The notes under the pieces: generated by a model
Databases searched by the model: none
The model's input: the letters and a program-made list of their open reading frames with translations, nothing else
Told to the model about the DNA's origin: nothing
Source of the DNA: Methylotenera sp.
GTDB lineage: Bacteria > Pseudomonadota > Gammaproteobacteria > Burkholderiales > Methylophilaceae
Assembly (NCBI GenBank): GCA_005777825.1
Contig: SXLB01000004.1
Span: forward strand, 1-56,903
Length of the DNA stretch: 56,903 bases
Direction: 5' to 3'
Shown here: positions 40,376 to 50,534 of the stretch, in pieces
How the letters are laid out: every line of letters begins with the position of its first letter
Position numbering within the stretch: position 1 is the stretch's first letter
Program-made: the position numbers and the translations under genes

Positions 40376-41020
40376 ATGGCCCGCATAGGCTTGCTAGGCG
40401 GGACGTTCGATCCCATCCATTTTGGCCACTTAGGCATGGCGCAAGAGCTGGCGCAAGCCCTGGCATTGGACACCGTCAAATTCATCCCGGCCGCCGTGCC
40501 ACCTCTCAAAAGCCAACCCAGCGCTTCAGCCGCAGACCGCTGCGCCATGGTGCAACTCGCCATCGCCAACAACCCTGATTTTCAACTGGATGATCGCGAA
40601 CTGAAACGAACTGGCCCTTCCTACACGTTAGACACCTTGCGCAGTTTGCGCAGCGAACTGGGCGAGCAAGACAGCCTGGTCTTATTCATAGGCAGCGACG
40701 CCTTTAGCCAATTTAACCGTTGGCATCAGTGGCAAGAGATTATACGGCTATGCCACATAGCGCTTGTAGCCAGGCCAGACAGTGAAGTATCGACCGGCTT
40801 AGATCCAGAGCTGGTGACTTTTTTACAAGACCATTACACGAAAAATGCCATGGATATGCAAAGTGAGACGGCTGGCTTGATTACCATGCAAGCCATTACG
40901 CCCTTGACGCTTTCATCTAGCGCTATCCGCGAACAATTAACAAAACAGCAGTCGGCACGCTATTTAACGCCAGACTGCGTGCTGGATTACATTGCACAGC
41001 ATGGCCTTTATCACGCCTAG
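40376..41020 (+). CDS. nadD: Nicotinate-nucleotide adenylyltransferase
   Basis: Makes deamido-NAD from nicotinate mononucleotide and ATP. The protein is 214 residues. GGTFDPIHFGHLG holds the HxGH nucleotide motif (His15, His18), and the C-terminal LSSSAIREQL is the second nucleotide-binding motif. Its ATG follows the proA stop with no spacing, so translation is coupled. In many relatives rsfS and rlmH follow nadD; here an M48 protease follows instead. Confidence 0.96.
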   Translation: MARIGLLGGTFDPIHFGHLGMAQELAQALALDTVKFIPAAVPPLKSQPSASAADRCAMVQLAIANNPDFQLDDRELKRTGPSYTLDTLRSLRSELGEQDSLVLFIGSDAFSQFNRWHQWQEIIRLCHIALVARPDSEVSTGLDPELVTFLQDHYTKNAMDMQSETAGLITMQAITPLTLSSSAIREQLTKQQSARYLTPDCVLDYIAQHGLYHA

Positions 41021-41043
41021 CTAGCCCAACAAGGAATGCCGCC

Positions 41044-42627
41044 ATGTTAAAACGCCATCTGCTCAAGCCTGCCACTAAACAAGCATTACTAGGCCTAGCC
41101 ATCGCGCTGGGCTTGTTGATACCAGGCTGCGGCACCAACCCAGTGACCAAAAAAAGGGAATTGCAACTCGTTTCGGAATCGCAAGAAATTGCCATAGGCA
41201 AAAAAAATTACGGGCCAACTCGGCAAGCACAAGGCGGCGATTACAGCTTGGACCCAGAATTAACTGCCTACGTGCAAAGCGTGGGCAACAAATTGGCGGC
41301 TGTATCCGACCGCAAATTGCCTTATGAATTTAGCATCATCAACGACTCCACCCCCAACGCATGGGCCATGCCTGGCGGTAAAATTGCATTCAACCGCGGC
41401 CTGCTCTACGAATTAAACAGCGAGGCTGAATTGGCTGCCGTCATGGGCCATGAGATGGTGCACGCCGCCGCTAGGCATGGGGCTAAAGACATGGAACGCG
41501 GCATACTCTTTCAAGGCGCCATGATAGCGGTAGGCATAGGCGCGCAAAATAGCGACTACGCCAATTTAATTGTCGGTGGTGCGCAAGTGGGCGCGCAATT
41601 GGTGAGCAGCAAATACGGCCGCGATGCAGAAAGCGAATCGGATTTATACGGCATGCGCTACATGAAAAAAGCCGGTTACGACCCAGCCGCCGCCGTCACC
41701 TTACAAGAAACCTTTGTCCGCTTAAGCGCCGAGCATAAGAGCAATTTTATAGACGGGTTATTTGCCAGCCATCCGCCTTCTGCAGAGCGCGTGTCCGCTA
41801 ACAAGAGCACCTTGATGCAATTGGGTGCCGGTGGCGACATGGGCAAGGACGTTTACGCGCAAAAAGTCAGCAAACTCAAATCCACCCAAGCGGCCTACAA
41901 AGCCTATGACGAGGCGGTTAAGGCCTTGGCCAGCAAGGATCTAGAAAAAGCCAAACAGCTGATTAATCAAGCCATAGCTGGCGAACCACGCGAAGCCAAA
42001 TTTCAAGAATTTCTAGCCGACATGGCCTTGCTGCAAAAAAAACCGGAAGCCGCCTTAGCCTTGTATGCCAAGGCCATCAACATGCAGCCCGATTACTTTA
42101 AACCGCACGTGCAAAGCGGCATCGTGTTATTTAGCTTGGGCAGAAAAGCCGAAGCCGAAGCCTACTTGAAGCGCGCCAATGAACTGCTACCAACCGCGCC
42201 GGCTTACAATTTATTGGGTCAACTGGCCGAAGGGCGTGGCGACACCGCCTTGGCTATGCAACATTACCAAATCGCAGCCGACTCTAAGTCTGAGATAGGC
42301 CAGCAAGCGGGCGCCCGCTTGGCTAAATTGGATTTGCCGCGTAACCCGGCAAAATACCTGCAAGCCAGGATAGAGGTCGATCGCGCAGGAAATTTATATG
42401 CCGTCTTGCAAAACAACAGCGCCTTAAGCATCCAGCAAGTCCAATTTAAAGTCATCAAATACGACTTGAAAACTGGGCGCGTCATCAGCCGAAGCGCGCC
42501 CTTAATCCTACGAACTGCCCTAGCTGCAGGCGCTAAGGGGCAAATGGCACTTGGCCAAAAAGTAGCCAGTTTGCAAGAGGCGAAGAGCTACCAATTAGTC
42601 TTGGAAGCGGCCGAAATTCAGCCCTAA
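41044..42627 (+). CDS. M48-family metalloprotease lipoprotein with TPR repeats
   Basis: The protein is 527 residues. A lipoprotein signal peptide ends LLIPG/C29. The zinc site is His136-Glu137-x-x-His140 (GHEMVHAAARHG), with the third ligand in the ESESD segment near residues 196-200. A TPR region follows (about 290-420; AKQLINQAIAGEP, AEAYLKRANELLP). The C-terminal 100 residues form an uncharacterised domain. The layout resembles BepA-type periplasmic quality-control proteases for outer-membrane proteins, which would suit a genome region rich in LPS-assembly genes; that role is inferred. It starts 23 bases after nadD. Confidence 0.9.
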   Translation: MLKRHLLKPATKQALLGLAIALGLLIPGCGTNPVTKKRELQLVSESQEIAIGKKNYGPTRQAQGGDYSLDPELTAYVQSVGNKLAAVSDRKLPYEFSIINDSTPNAWAMPGGKIAFNRGLLYELNSEAELAAVMGHEMVHAAARHGAKDMERGILFQGAMIAVGIGAQNSDYANLIVGGAQVGAQLVSSKYGRDAESESDLYGMRYMKKAGYDPAAAVTLQETFVRLSAEHKSNFIDGLFASHPPSAERVSANKSTLMQLGAGGDMGKDVYAQKVSKLKSTQAAYKAYDEAVKALASKDLEKAKQLINQAIAGEPREAKFQEFLADMALLQKKPEAALALYAKAINMQPDYFKPHVQSGIVLFSLGRKAEAEAYLKRANELLPTAPAYNLLGQLAEGRGDTALAMQHYQIAADSKSEIGQQAGARLAKLDLPRNPAKYLQARIEVDRAGNLYAVLQNNSALSIQQVQFKVIKYDLKTGRVISRSAPLILRTALAAGAKGQMALGQKVASLQEAKSYQLVLEAAEIQP

Positions 42628-42637
42628 TAGCCCAGTT

Positions 42638-43291
42638 TTATAAGCTTAGCTTGAACTGCGCCTCACCCTGCCACGGCACGACACTGAGACAAGGCGCGTC
42701 TATGGCTTGCTGCAAGGTGCCGAGGGTTTCTGCAAAATACGGCATGTTGGGCGCTAGGCTATTGGCCACCCAACCAGCCAAGCGCAAACCGCGCGCTTGT
42801 ATGGCTTGCACTGTTAACAAGGCGTGGTTGATGCAGCCTAAGCGCATGCCCACCACCAATATAATCGGTATGGCCAATTGCTGAGCTAGATCGGCCAAAC
42901 TTTGCTGATGATTGATGGGCGTTAAAAAGCCCCCCGCCCCTTCAACCACCACCACCTCAGCCTCATTAGCCAAAGATGCATAGGCCCTTGAAATAAGGTC
43001 CAAGTCTATTGCTATACCGGCTTGCTGGGCAGCGATGTGCGGGGCGATTGCCGGTAAAAAACGGTAGGGATTGAGGGTATCCATATCAACTTGGCGATTG
43101 CCCGCTGCCAGCAAGGCTTGCGCATCGGCATTCACTAGCCCGAACTGGGCATCCATCTGGCAGCCCGATGCCACCGGCTTCATGCCTACCGATTGGTAGC
43201 CCTGCGCCACAAAATGTCGCAGCAAGGCGCAGCTAATGTAAGTTTTACCCACATCGGTATCGGTGCCCACAACAAAATACGCGGCGTGCAT
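42638..43291 (-). CDS. bioD: Dethiobiotin synthetase
   Basis: Closes the ureido ring of dethiobiotin from diaminopelargonate, CO2 and ATP. The protein is 217 residues. P-loop GTDTDVGKT is at residues 9-17, the substrate Lys lies in VGMKPVASG, and VEGAGGFLTPI is the Mg/carbamate loop. It is last in the operon bioB-F-H-C-D, 5 bases after bioC. Its 3' end converges with the M48 gene. Confidence 0.96.
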   Translation of the reverse strand: MHAAYFVVGTDTDVGKTYISCALLRHFVAQGYQSVGMKPVASGCQMDAQFGLVNADAQALLAAGNRQVDMDTLNPYRFLPAIAPHIAAQQAGIAIDLDLISRAYASLANEAEVVVVEGAGGFLTPINHQQSLADLAQQLAIPIILVVGMRLGCINHALLTVQAIQARGLRLAGWVANSLAPNMPYFAETLGTLQQAIDAPCLSVVPWQGEAQFKLSL

Positions 43292-43296
43292 GAGGC

Positions 43297-44202
43297 TTAT
43301 TTGCTCCTGGTTCGGAAGACAATAGGCGAGACGCCATCGGCCAGCGCAGCCTTGTCTTCGGCACGCCAGGCATGGCCATACACCACCTCGTAAGTAGCCG
43401 GCAATTTACCTCCGGCCCGAAAAGCCTCGTAGCCGGCAGCGAGTTTTTCTAAAAAACCCCTACCCAGCAGGCCCCGTGCACGGCCATCGGTGGCATTGTG
43501 CGCGCCTATGCTTTTTAAATCGCGCATCAGACTTTTGATGTCATCGTAAGTTAAGGTGTAGCGCTCTACATCGAGCACCGGCGCCGAGAAGCCAGCTCGG
43601 ATTAGGGCGTCGCCTATGTCGTGCATGTCTATAAAGCGGCTGACACTGGTGATCCCAGGGTAGGCATGACTGGCCGCACGCAATTCTTTCAAGGTGTCCG
43701 GGCCAAAAGTGCTGAACATCAACAAGCCTTGCGGGCGCAGCACGCGATGGCATTCACTGAACGTGGCGTCCAAATCGTTGCACCATTGCATGGCTAAATT
43801 TGACCAAAGCAAATCGATGCTGTTGTTCGCCAGCGGCAACTGCTCTAAGTCTGCGCACAGCACATGGTGGCGAGGCCTGCCAATTAGGTCCTGGCATTGC
43901 ATTAGCAGCCTAGCAAAAAAACCCCGTTCGCGGGTTTTTTGCAACATGGCCAGCGCAAAGTCCATGGACAGCACTTGCGCCCCGGCGTAGCGTTTTCGCA
44001 GCGCGTGGCTGGCGGCACCGGTGCCGCAGCCTGCATCTAAAATTGTTTTGGGGTTTAATGTCACCCAATCCAGGCGACTTTGCATTTCCTCACGCACTTG
44101 TTTTTGCAATATCGCCGCGGCATCGTAACTGCTCGCCGCACGGCCAAATGAAGCACGAACACGGGCCTTATCGATGTGATATTGATCGACTTTCGCGTCC
44201 AT
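43297..44202 (-). CDS. bioC: Malonyl-ACP O-methyltransferase BioC
   Basis: Methylates malonyl-ACP so that fatty acid synthesis can build the pimelate chain. The protein is 301 residues. The N-terminal signature VRASFGRAASSYD is typical of BioC. The SAM motif is LDAGCGTGAASHAL, followed by LPLANNSIDLLWSNLAMQW. It overlaps the bioH stop by 1 base. With BioH present, this is the BioC-BioH route. Confidence 0.95.
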   Translation of the reverse strand: MDAKVDQYHIDKARVRASFGRAASSYDAAAILQKQVREEMQSRLDWVTLNPKTILDAGCGTGAASHALRKRYAGAQVLSMDFALAMLQKTRERGFFARLLMQCQDLIGRPRHHVLCADLEQLPLANNSIDLLWSNLAMQWCNDLDATFSECHRVLRPQGLLMFSTFGPDTLKELRAASHAYPGITSVSRFIDMHDIGDALIRAGFSAPVLDVERYTLTYDDIKSLMRDLKSIGAHNATDGRARGLLGRGFLEKLAAGYEAFRAGGKLPATYEVVYGHAWRAEDKAALADGVSPIVFRTRSK

Positions 44203-45017
44203 TAGTTTGGGCTAGCCGGCTCGAGGAATTCCAACAGGGCTTGGATAAAAGCCTCTTGATGCGACAAGAACGGGGCATGCGATGCCCCTGCCATGACCCG
44301 TAAGAATCCCACCGGCAGATTTTGCATCATCCAATGCGCCGCTTGCACGGGCGCCAAGCTGTCTCGATCACCGTGCACCAATAGGGTCGGTTTTCTTAAG
44401 GACGGTACTTCCGCCCGCAAATCGGTATCCAATAAGATGTCCAACATGCGATACAAGGTTTGCGAACTGGGACTGGGTCGCTCGTTAAATTTATTGCGCA
44501 GCAATTTAACCGTGGACCTGGCATCCCTCGCGCCCATGCACTGCAAGCTTAAAAACTGCATCATGGTTCTTTGGTAGTCTTCATTGACGTTATCGGCAAA
44601 GTTGCCGAACACTTCGGGTTCGATGCCGGCATCCCAGGTTTTTTTATACTCAACATTTTTCTGATCAAAACTTCGGTTGACAAAGCACGGCGTGGATCCG
44701 ACTAAGACTAATCGTCGCACCAAATCCGGGTAATCGAGGGCGATGCGCATCGCCACCTGACCGCCCAATGACCAGCCCAGCACATCGGCATTGGCCGGCA
44801 TGATTTCGGCTACTTTTTCTGCCAAGGCATGCAAATGCAAAGGCTCTATGGGTTTGCTGTAACCCATGCCGGGTAAATCCAATAAGTGCAGAGTGAAATG
44901 CTTGCTTAAGGGCTTCACCAGCGGCTGCCAGACCGAGCCATTCATGCCCCATCCGTGTATCAACAGAAGATTGGGGCCTAAGCCTAGCGTTTCGACGTGC
45001 ATGGTATTGGGGCTCAT
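44202..45017 (-). CDS. bioH: Pimeloyl-ACP methyl ester esterase BioH
   Basis: Cuts the methyl ester of pimeloyl-ACP, ending the chain-building phase. The protein is 271 residues with an alpha/beta-hydrolase fold. The triad is Ser83 in GWSLGGQ, Asp in HGDRDSL and His in GASHAPFLSH. IHGWGMNGSVWQP near residue 20 is typical of BioH. Its start overlaps bioF by 4 bases and its stop overlaps bioC by 1. Confidence 0.95.
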   Translation of the reverse strand: MSPNTMHVETLGLGPNLLLIHGWGMNGSVWQPLVKPLSKHFTLHLLDLPGMGYSKPIEPLHLHALAEKVAEIMPANADVLGWSLGGQVAMRIALDYPDLVRRLVLVGSTPCFVNRSFDQKNVEYKKTWDAGIEPEVFGNFADNVNEDYQRTMMQFLSLQCMGARDARSTVKLLRNKFNERPSPSSQTLYRMLDILLDTDLRAEVPSLRKPTLLVHGDRDSLAPVQAAHWMMQNLPVGFLRVMAGASHAPFLSHQEAFIQALLEFLEPASPN

Positions 45018-46177
45018 GATGGCAACTCACTTTCTGCTTGATGTATCGCTTGCAACAATTTTTTAATGTCCTCTAAGCTATGCGCCGCTGAGATGGAAAT
45101 GCGCAATCTGGCAGTGCCAGCAGGCACGGTAGGCGGGCGTATGGCGGGCACCAATATGCCGGCCGCTTGCAAATACGCACTCAATGCCAAGGCCGCTTGA
45201 TTGCTGCCCACCAACAGCGGTTGAACCGACGTGTCGGATGGCATTAAACGCCATTTCTGACAAGACAGGTGGGCTTTAAAATACGCAATTAAACCATACA
45301 AATGCGACCGTAATGGGTCACCTTGAGCGATCAATTTTAATGAGGCACTCAAGGTCGCCGATAAGGCAGGTGGTGCCGGGGTGGAATAAACATAGCTCTT
45401 GGCTGTTTGTATCAAATAGTTAATTACCACAGCCTCGGCCGCCACGAAGGCGCCAGCCACACCGGCAGCCTTGCCTAAGGTGGCCATCATGATGATGCGC
45501 GGTGAGCGCAAACCTAAATGATGCAGCGTGCCTTGGCCGTGTTCACCCAAGACACCAAAACCGTGTGCATCGTCCACGTACAAATAAGCGTCGTAGCGCT
45601 CACACAATTGCAAATACTCAGCCAACGGGGCGATGTCACCATCCATGCTAAACACCGCATCCACCGCTATCAGTTTATGCTTGGCGGTGCTGGTTTTAAG
45701 TAAGGCTTCCAAAGCCTGCACGTCGTTGTGCGCAAAGCGATGAAAGCTGGCTAAAGAATAATAGCCGCCGTCGTTCAAACAGGCATGGTTAAGCTTATCG
45801 GCAAAAATAGCATCGCCACGCCCGACTAATGCGCCTAGCACGCCTATGTTGGCCATGTAGCCGGTGGAAAATAACAAGGCCGCCGGACGTTCCACAAAGG
45901 CTGCCAATTGCCGTTCTAAGTTATCGTGGTAACGGTGGTGGCCGGTAATCAAATTGGATGCCCCGCTGCCCACGCCGGATTCACCAGCGGCCTGCTGCAT
46001 GGCGCTGATTAATTCGGGGCGATTGGCCAGACCCAAGTAATCGTTGCTGCAAAAAGACAAATAGCTTTGGTCGTTGGTGACGATATGCTCGGCTTGCGGC
46101 GAATCGAGCAAACGCCGCTGCCGCAGCAAGCCATCGGCTAGCCGCTTGTCTAGTGCAAGTTGCAGGGCGGCCAGCAT
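45014..46177 (-). CDS. bioF: 8-amino-7-oxononanoate synthase
   Basis: PLP enzyme that condenses pimeloyl-ACP with L-alanine. The protein is 387 residues. The PLP Lys236 in TLGKAAGVAGAF has the same number as in E. coli. LYVDDAHGFGVLG holds the PLP-ring Asp and His, and SGASNLITGHHRYH is the substrate loop. It begins 1 base after bioB. BioA, which acts on its product, is not in this window. Confidence 0.97.
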   Translation of the reverse strand: MLAALQLALDKRLADGLLRQRRLLDSPQAEHIVTNDQSYLSFCSNDYLGLANRPELISAMQQAAGESGVGSGASNLITGHHRYHDNLERQLAAFVERPAALLFSTGYMANIGVLGALVGRGDAIFADKLNHACLNDGGYYSLASFHRFAHNDVQALEALLKTSTAKHKLIAVDAVFSMDGDIAPLAEYLQLCERYDAYLYVDDAHGFGVLGEHGQGTLHHLGLRSPRIIMMATLGKAAGVAGAFVAAEAVVINYLIQTAKSYVYSTPAPPALSATLSASLKLIAQGDPLRSHLYGLIAYFKAHLSCQKWRLMPSDTSVQPLLVGSNQAALALSAYLQAAGILVPAIRPPTVPAGTARLRISISAAHSLEDIKKLLQAIHQAESELPS

Positions 46178-46178
46178 G

Positions 46179-47189
46179 CTAAATTTGGTTGATGCCTAGC
46201 TTGGCGAATAACTGCTTGTCTACGGACGCCTCTGGATTGGGCGTGGTTAGTAGTTTTTCACCATAGAAAATGCTGTTAGCCCCGGCCAAAAAGCACAAGG
46301 CTTGTATGCCTTCCGGCATGCTTTGGCGACCGGCCGATAGACGCACGTAACTGCTTGGCATGGTGATACGGGCGGCAGCGATGGTGCGCACGAATTCAAA
46401 ATGGTCCAAGCTCTCGGTGCCATGCAAAGGCGTGCCTTCGACTTGGGTCAATAGATTAATCGGCACACTTTCTGGTGGCCTAGCCATGTTAGCCAATTGC
46501 GCCAGCAAGCCTGCGCGTTGATTGCGTGATTCACCCATGCCTATGATGCCGCCACTGCAGACATTTATATCGACACTGCGCACTCGGTCCAATGTGTCCA
46601 AACGATCTTGGTAAGTGCGCGTGCTAATCACGTCGCCATAGTATTCCGGCGCGGTATCCAAATTGTGGTTGTAATAATCCAAACCGGCGTCTTTCAATTG
46701 CTCGGCTTGGCCGTCTTTAAGCATGCCTAAGGTAGCGCAGGTCTCCAAGCCCATGGCTTTGACCTGCGCGATCATTTTCAAGACCGGTTCCAGATCACGT
46801 TGCTTAGGGCCGCGCCAGGCTGCGCCCATACAGAAGCGGCTGGCACCGTTGGCTTTGGCTTCTTGCGCGGCGGCCACCACCTCTTGCAATTGCATCAAGG
46901 GCTCGTCTTCCACTTCGGTGTGGTAACGCGCGGCCTGCGGGCAATAACCGCAATCCTCAGAACAGCCGCCGGTTTTAATCGACAACAAGGTGCTGACTTG
47001 CACCGCATTCGCATCGAAATTGGCCCTGTGCACAGTTTGCGCTTGGTACATTAAATCACTGAAGGGCAATTCGAATAGTGCGACAATGTCTGCAACACGC
47101 CAACGCTCGATGGTCGAATCACAACTGGCAGAGAGTTTGGTTTTTAAGCCATCGGTATTGATGACAACGGGGCTGCTGGTTTCTAGCAT
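46179..47189 (-). CDS. bioB: Biotin synthase
   Basis: Radical-SAM enzyme that inserts sulfur into dethiobiotin. The protein is 336 residues. The 4Fe-4S motif is Cys76-x3-Cys80-x2-Cys83 ([10 protein letters not shown]). [20 protein letters not shown] and SAGRQSM (Arg ligand of the 2Fe-2S cluster) are present. It is the first gene of the operon, with an AAGGATGT ribosome-binding site. I saw no BirA-type operator (TTGTnAACC pairs) in the 119 bases shared with comF, so regulation is unclear. Confidence 0.98.
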   Translation of the reverse strand: MLETSSPVVINTDGLKTKLSASCDSTIERWRVADIVALFELPFSDLMYQAQTVHRANFDANAVQVSTLLSIKTGGCSEDCGYCPQAARYHTEVEDEPLMQLQEVVAAAQEAKANGASRFCMGAAWRGPKQRDLEPVLKMIAQVKAMGLETCATLGMLKDGQAEQLKDAGLDYYNHNLDTAPEYYGDVISTRTYQDRLDTLDRVRSVDINVCSGGIIGMGESRNQRAGLLAQLANMARPPESVPINLLTQVEGTPLHGTESLDHFEFVRTIAAARITMPSSYVRLSAGRQSMPEGIQALCFLAGANSIFYGEKLLTTPNPEASVDKQLFAKLGINQI

Positions 47190-47308
47190 GGCACATCCTT
47201 AAGTTAAGGTCAGTTAACAGTAGCGGCATTAAGTAGCTGATACAACAAGCCATTTTAGCGGCTTGATTTCTGCGAATTATACATTGTCAAGCAAAATTGA
47301 GGCAAACT

Positions 47309-48016
47309 ATGAACAAGAGATTAAAATTTAATCATTTGTTTTTTGACGGCTTATTAAGCTCGCCTTGCTTGCTTTGCTTAGCGGCCAACAGCAGCGCCTT
47401 AGGCCTCTGCCAGCCTTGCTTAAACGACTTGCCCTGGTTGCCGGATGCGCTTTGCTCGCAATGTGCCCTGCCTTGCACAGACAAAGTGTGCGGCCATTGC
47501 TTAAGCGACCCACCCTATTTCGATGCCTGTTATGGCGTGTTTAGCTACCAATTTCCAATCAGCGCCTTATTGCAAGATTACAAATACGGCAGCAAACTGC
47601 ATTTGGCCCGCAGCTTCGCCTTATTGCTAAAAAACCGTGTGCCATTGCACACAGTGGACACCGTCATCCCCATGCCCATGCACCCACAACGCTTAAAAGA
47701 AAGGGGCTTCAATCAAGCATTGGAAATTGCGCGCTTGCTCTGTGCCGAGCAAGCACAGAAGCTGGATTTCGATAGCGTACAAAGGCAGAAGCATAGGCCT
47801 GCGCAAGTCAGCCTAAGCTGGCAAGCACGCTTAAAAAATAGCAAGGGGGTGTTTACAGTGCAGGCCTCGTCACGCATAACAGGACAACGCATTGCCATCC
47901 TAGACGACGTCATGACCACAGGCGCGAGCTTAAACGAGCTGGCAAAAACATTAAAACAAGCCGGCGCCAGCCATGTAGAATGCTGGATTGTCGCCCGAAC
48001 CTTAGCTAGACCCTAG
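47309..48016 (+). CDS. comF: ComF family phosphoribosyltransferase-like protein
   Basis: The protein is 235 residues from ATG 47309, which has GAGG 6 bases upstream; a TTG at 47297 would be inferior. The N-terminus has zinc-finger-like Cys pairs (CLLC, CQPC, CSQC, CGHC). The C-terminus has a PRT domain with PRPP motif [11 protein letters not shown] and [14 protein letters not shown]. ComF family members are linked to DNA uptake, a process that also uses type IV pili in many bacteria; here the pilus genes look damaged. It ends with TAG and is followed after 5 bases by trmL. Confidence 0.92.
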   Translation: MNKRLKFNHLFFDGLLSSPCLLCLAANSSALGLCQPCLNDLPWLPDALCSQCALPCTDKVCGHCLSDPPYFDACYGVFSYQFPISALLQDYKYGSKLHLARSFALLLKNRVPLHTVDTVIPMPMHPQRLKERGFNQALEIARLLCAEQAQKLDFDSVQRQKHRPAQVSLSWQARLKNSKGVFTVQASSRITGQRIAILDDVMTTGASLNELAKTLKQAGASHVECWIVARTLARP

Positions 48017-48021
48017 CCCTT

Positions 48022-48486
48022 ATGTTTACCATCGTTTTATTTGAACCAGAAATACCGCCCAAAACCTGCAACATCATACGACTGTGCGCCAACACCGGCG
48101 CAAAACTGCACCTAATTAAACCCTTAGGCTTCAAACTGGAAGACAAACAACTTAAACGCGCTGGCTTGGACTACCACGAGTACGCTAGCTTAGTCGTGCA
48201 TGAAAATTGGTCGGATTGCAAAGCCGCCTTAAGCAATAGGCGCATCTTTGCCATCACCACCAAGGGCAGCACGCGGCATAGCGAAGTGGCTTTTCAAGCA
48301 GGCGATGTGTTTGTGTTTGGTCCGGAGACACGCGGCTTACCTGCCGCCGTACTGGAAGAATTCAGCACCGATCAGCGCTTACGCCTACCCATGTTGGCCA
48401 ACAGCAGAAGTTTGAACTTGTCTAATTCAGCGGCGGTGTTGCTGTACGAAGCGTGGCGCCAAATTGGCTATACTGAGGGCGTTTAA
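48022..48486 (+). CDS. trmL: tRNA (cytidine/uridine-34-2'-O)-methyltransferase TrmL
   Basis: SPOUT enzyme that methylates the wobble ribose of tRNA-Leu isoacceptors. The protein is 154 residues. [19 protein letters not shown] at the start, FGPETRGLP and the knot segment [19 protein letters not shown] are diagnostic. It overlaps the 3' end of the opposing gpsA gene by 4 bases (tail to tail). Confidence 0.96.
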   Translation: MFTIVLFEPEIPPKTCNIIRLCANTGAKLHLIKPLGFKLEDKQLKRAGLDYHEYASLVVHENWSDCKAALSNRRIFAITTKGSTRHSEVAFQAGDVFVFGPETRGLPAAVLEEFSTDQRLRLPMLANSRSLNLSNSAAVLLYEAWRQIGYTEGV

Positions 48487-49487
48487 TGCCCTTCGGCTTT
48501 TTGCTCGCGGCCCAATAAGGCCATCACCGCATCCTTAGCACTTTTACCGTGCGACAGGACCTGATCCACCTCATGGGTAATCGGCATGTCTACTTGCAGC
48601 GCTTTAGCCCGGCGCATGACCTCGGTGGTGGTATTGACGCCCTCGGCAACGTGACCCAAATGCTGCAATATATCGGCCAAAGTCTTACCGCTGGCCAATT
48701 GCAAGCCAACTTCACGATTGCGCGAGTACTGCCCAGTACAGGTTAAAATTAAATCACCTGCCCCAGCCAAGCCCATAAAGGTCTCCGGACTGGCGCCCAA
48801 GGCCACGCCAAAACGCGTCATTTCAGCTAAGCCGCGGGTGATCATGGCAGCACGCGCATTGTTACCAAAACCCATGCCATCGGAAATGCCCGCGGCAATG
48901 GCCATGACATTTTTAATGGCGCCGCCTACTGACACACCGATCACATCGCTGCTACTGTATACGCGCAAATTACCGCCGTGAATTAATTGCGCAGCCTGCC
49001 GCGCAAAGGCAGCATCACTGGCGGCCAAGGTAACGGCAGTCGGCAAACCACGCACCAACTCTGCCGCAAAACTGGGGCCAGACAAGGCACCCCAATGCTG
49101 ACCGGTGACGGCCGGCTCACCCAATTCCTCTAATGCCACCTCAAAAGGCAGTTTAGCTGTATTCGGCTCCAAGCCTTTGCTGGCCCAAACCACAGGGGTC
49201 TTGAAAGCCAAAGCTTTTATGTCTTTTAGGATTTGTCTAAAGCCAGCGGTAGGGACCACAGAAAGGATTAAGTCGGCATCTTGCAAAGCCAGTTGCAAAT
49301 TGTCCTCTACCTGCAACTGCGCATTGAATTTAAAGTCGCCTAAATACAGCGGATTGGCACGCGCTTTGCGCATACCTGAAACATGGCCAGCATTGCGCGC
49401 CCATAATGCCACTTGGTGATGTTGGCTAATGTGCATGGCCAAAGCCGTACCCCACGCACCCGCACCCAACACTGCTATTTTTGCCAT
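48483..49487 (-). CDS. gpsA: Glycerol-3-phosphate dehydrogenase (NAD(P)+)
   Basis: Makes sn-glycerol-3-phosphate from DHAP for phospholipid synthesis. The protein is 334 residues. The NAD motif [10 protein letters not shown] is at residues 8-17, the catalytic-region motifs are SGPSFAAEL and [13 protein letters not shown] (Lys), and [19 protein letters not shown] follows. It lies 33 bases after the SH3 gene and closes the minus-strand series rhodanese-grxC-secB-SH3-gpsA. Confidence 0.97.
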   Translation of the reverse strand: MAKIAVLGAGAWGTALAMHISQHHQVALWARNAGHVSGMRKARANPLYLGDFKFNAQLQVEDNLQLALQDADLILSVVPTAGFRQILKDIKALAFKTPVVWASKGLEPNTAKLPFEVALEELGEPAVTGQHWGALSGPSFAAELVRGLPTAVTLAASDAAFARQAAQLIHGGNLRVYSSSDVIGVSVGGAIKNVMAIAAGISDGMGFGNNARAAMITRGLAEMTRFGVALGASPETFMGLAGAGDLILTCTGQYSRNREVGLQLASGKTLADILQHLGHVAEGVNTTTEVMRRAKALQVDMPITHEVDQVLSHGKSAKDAVMALLGREQKAEGH

Positions 49488-49520
49488 TAGCTTAAATTCC
49501 TGTTCAAAACAACATGGCAG

Positions 49521-49970
49521 CTAGTCGCCACCCCATGTGGTGGTAGACAGCACAAAGCCTAGCGTGCCATCCCTATGCTTAACTTTAAGCCAGCCGTTAG
49601 TGGGCTTCTGCTCCAGCACCTCGAGCAACACGTCTTTTTCCACCGTGGCCAATAATCGGGAACCGGGATCGGCTGACATGCGAATTTCCGCTTTATTGGC
49701 GGTCACCAAGAGCCAACGCTTATTAGACAATTGCTTGGCTTCCAGCCAATTCAAGCCGCCTTGGGCGTCCCGAACTTTTAACCAATCGCCTAAATTGACC
49801 ACCACTTCAACCGGGTAATATTGACTGAGTAAATAGACTTTTTTTGCGGCGATGGACGGCGCATCATAAAGCACCGCCTTGGGCACCGCCACCGAACGAA
49901 AATCCAGCGCCATGGCCAAGGCAGGCAGCAGCACCAAGGTCCATGCTAACTTTTTGCCAAGGCCTAGCAT
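49521..49970 (-). CDS. Exported bacterial SH3-domain protein
   Basis: The protein is 149 residues from ATG 49970, 4 bases after secB; a longer frame would run into secB. The signal peptide is KKLAWTLVLLPALAMA/LDF. Two SH3b-like halves follow (about 25-80 and 85-145), with LYDAPSIAAKKVYLLSQYYPVEVV and RMSADPGSRLLATVEKDVLLEVL. Such domains usually bind cell wall or act as periplasmic adaptors; no enzyme motif is visible. The position between secB and gpsA suggests only co-transcription. Function unknown. Confidence 0.85.
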   Translation of the reverse strand: MLGLGKKLAWTLVLLPALAMALDFRSVAVPKAVLYDAPSIAAKKVYLLSQYYPVEVVVNLGDWLKVRDAQGGLNWLEAKQLSNKRWLLVTANKAEIRMSADPGSRLLATVEKDVLLEVLEQKPTNGWLKVKHRDGTLGFVLSTTTWGGD

Positions 49971-49974
49971 GAAT

Positions 49975-50463
49975 TTAGTGTTTTGCAGCCGCTTCTGCCG
50001 CTTCAGCTTGCTGCTGTTTTTGTTGCGCAAACAAGGCTTCAAAATTGATCGGGTTTAATAACACCGGTTGGAAACCAGCGCGCACGACCAAGTCAGAAAC
50101 GCTTTCACGCGCATAAGGGAACAAGATGTTAGGGCAAGTGATGCCGACTATCATTTCCAGATTCTCTTCCGGCACACCGCGGATTTGGAAAATACCGGCT
50201 TGCGTGACTTCCACTAAAAACACCGTCTTGTCTTCAATTTTGGATGTGACCGTTACTTTAATCGCCACTTCAAAGACATTGTCTTCCAACTGTTGAGCAA
50301 AATTACTCAACTCTATGCCCACTTGTGGCTGACTGCGGTCAGTGAAAATTTGTGGCGCATTGGGAATTTCCAATGACGCGTCTTTAAGGTAAATTTTTTC
50401 TATGCTGAAACCCGCTTGTTGGGTTTGCTCTTCGGCGGCTGCCTTGTTGTCGTCTTTTGCCAT
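49975..50463 (-). CDS. secB: Protein-export chaperone SecB
   Basis: Tetrameric cytosolic chaperone that holds preproteins unfolded and hands them to SecA. The protein is 162 residues. FSIEKIYLKDASLEIPNAPQIF is the SecB start signature and GITCPNILFPYARE the C-terminal one. The last 15 residues are Ala/Gln-rich. The gene follows grxC by 114 bases, which contain an inverted repeat, so it may have its own promoter. Confidence 0.97.
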   Translation of the reverse strand: MAKDDNKAAAEEQTQQAGFSIEKIYLKDASLEIPNAPQIFTDRSQPQVGIELSNFAQQLEDNVFEVAIKVTVTSKIEDKTVFLVEVTQAGIFQIRGVPEENLEMIVGITCPNILFPYARESVSDLVVRAGFQPVLLNPINFEALFAQQKQQQAEAAEAAAKH

Positions 50464-50534
50464 GATGTTGTTCGTTTCTTGTTAATTAAAAGGTTGAATT
50501 AAAAAATACCACGTAATTTTATCAGAGATTTAAC

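Noticed and set aside
47190-47308. BirA operator before the biotin operon
   Set aside because: No TTGTnAACC-like pair could be found; only a weak AAGCC/GGCTT repeat.
49971-50042. Longer SH3-protein start within secB
   Set aside because: The extra 24 residues are basic, overlap secB coding sequence and would bury the signal peptide.
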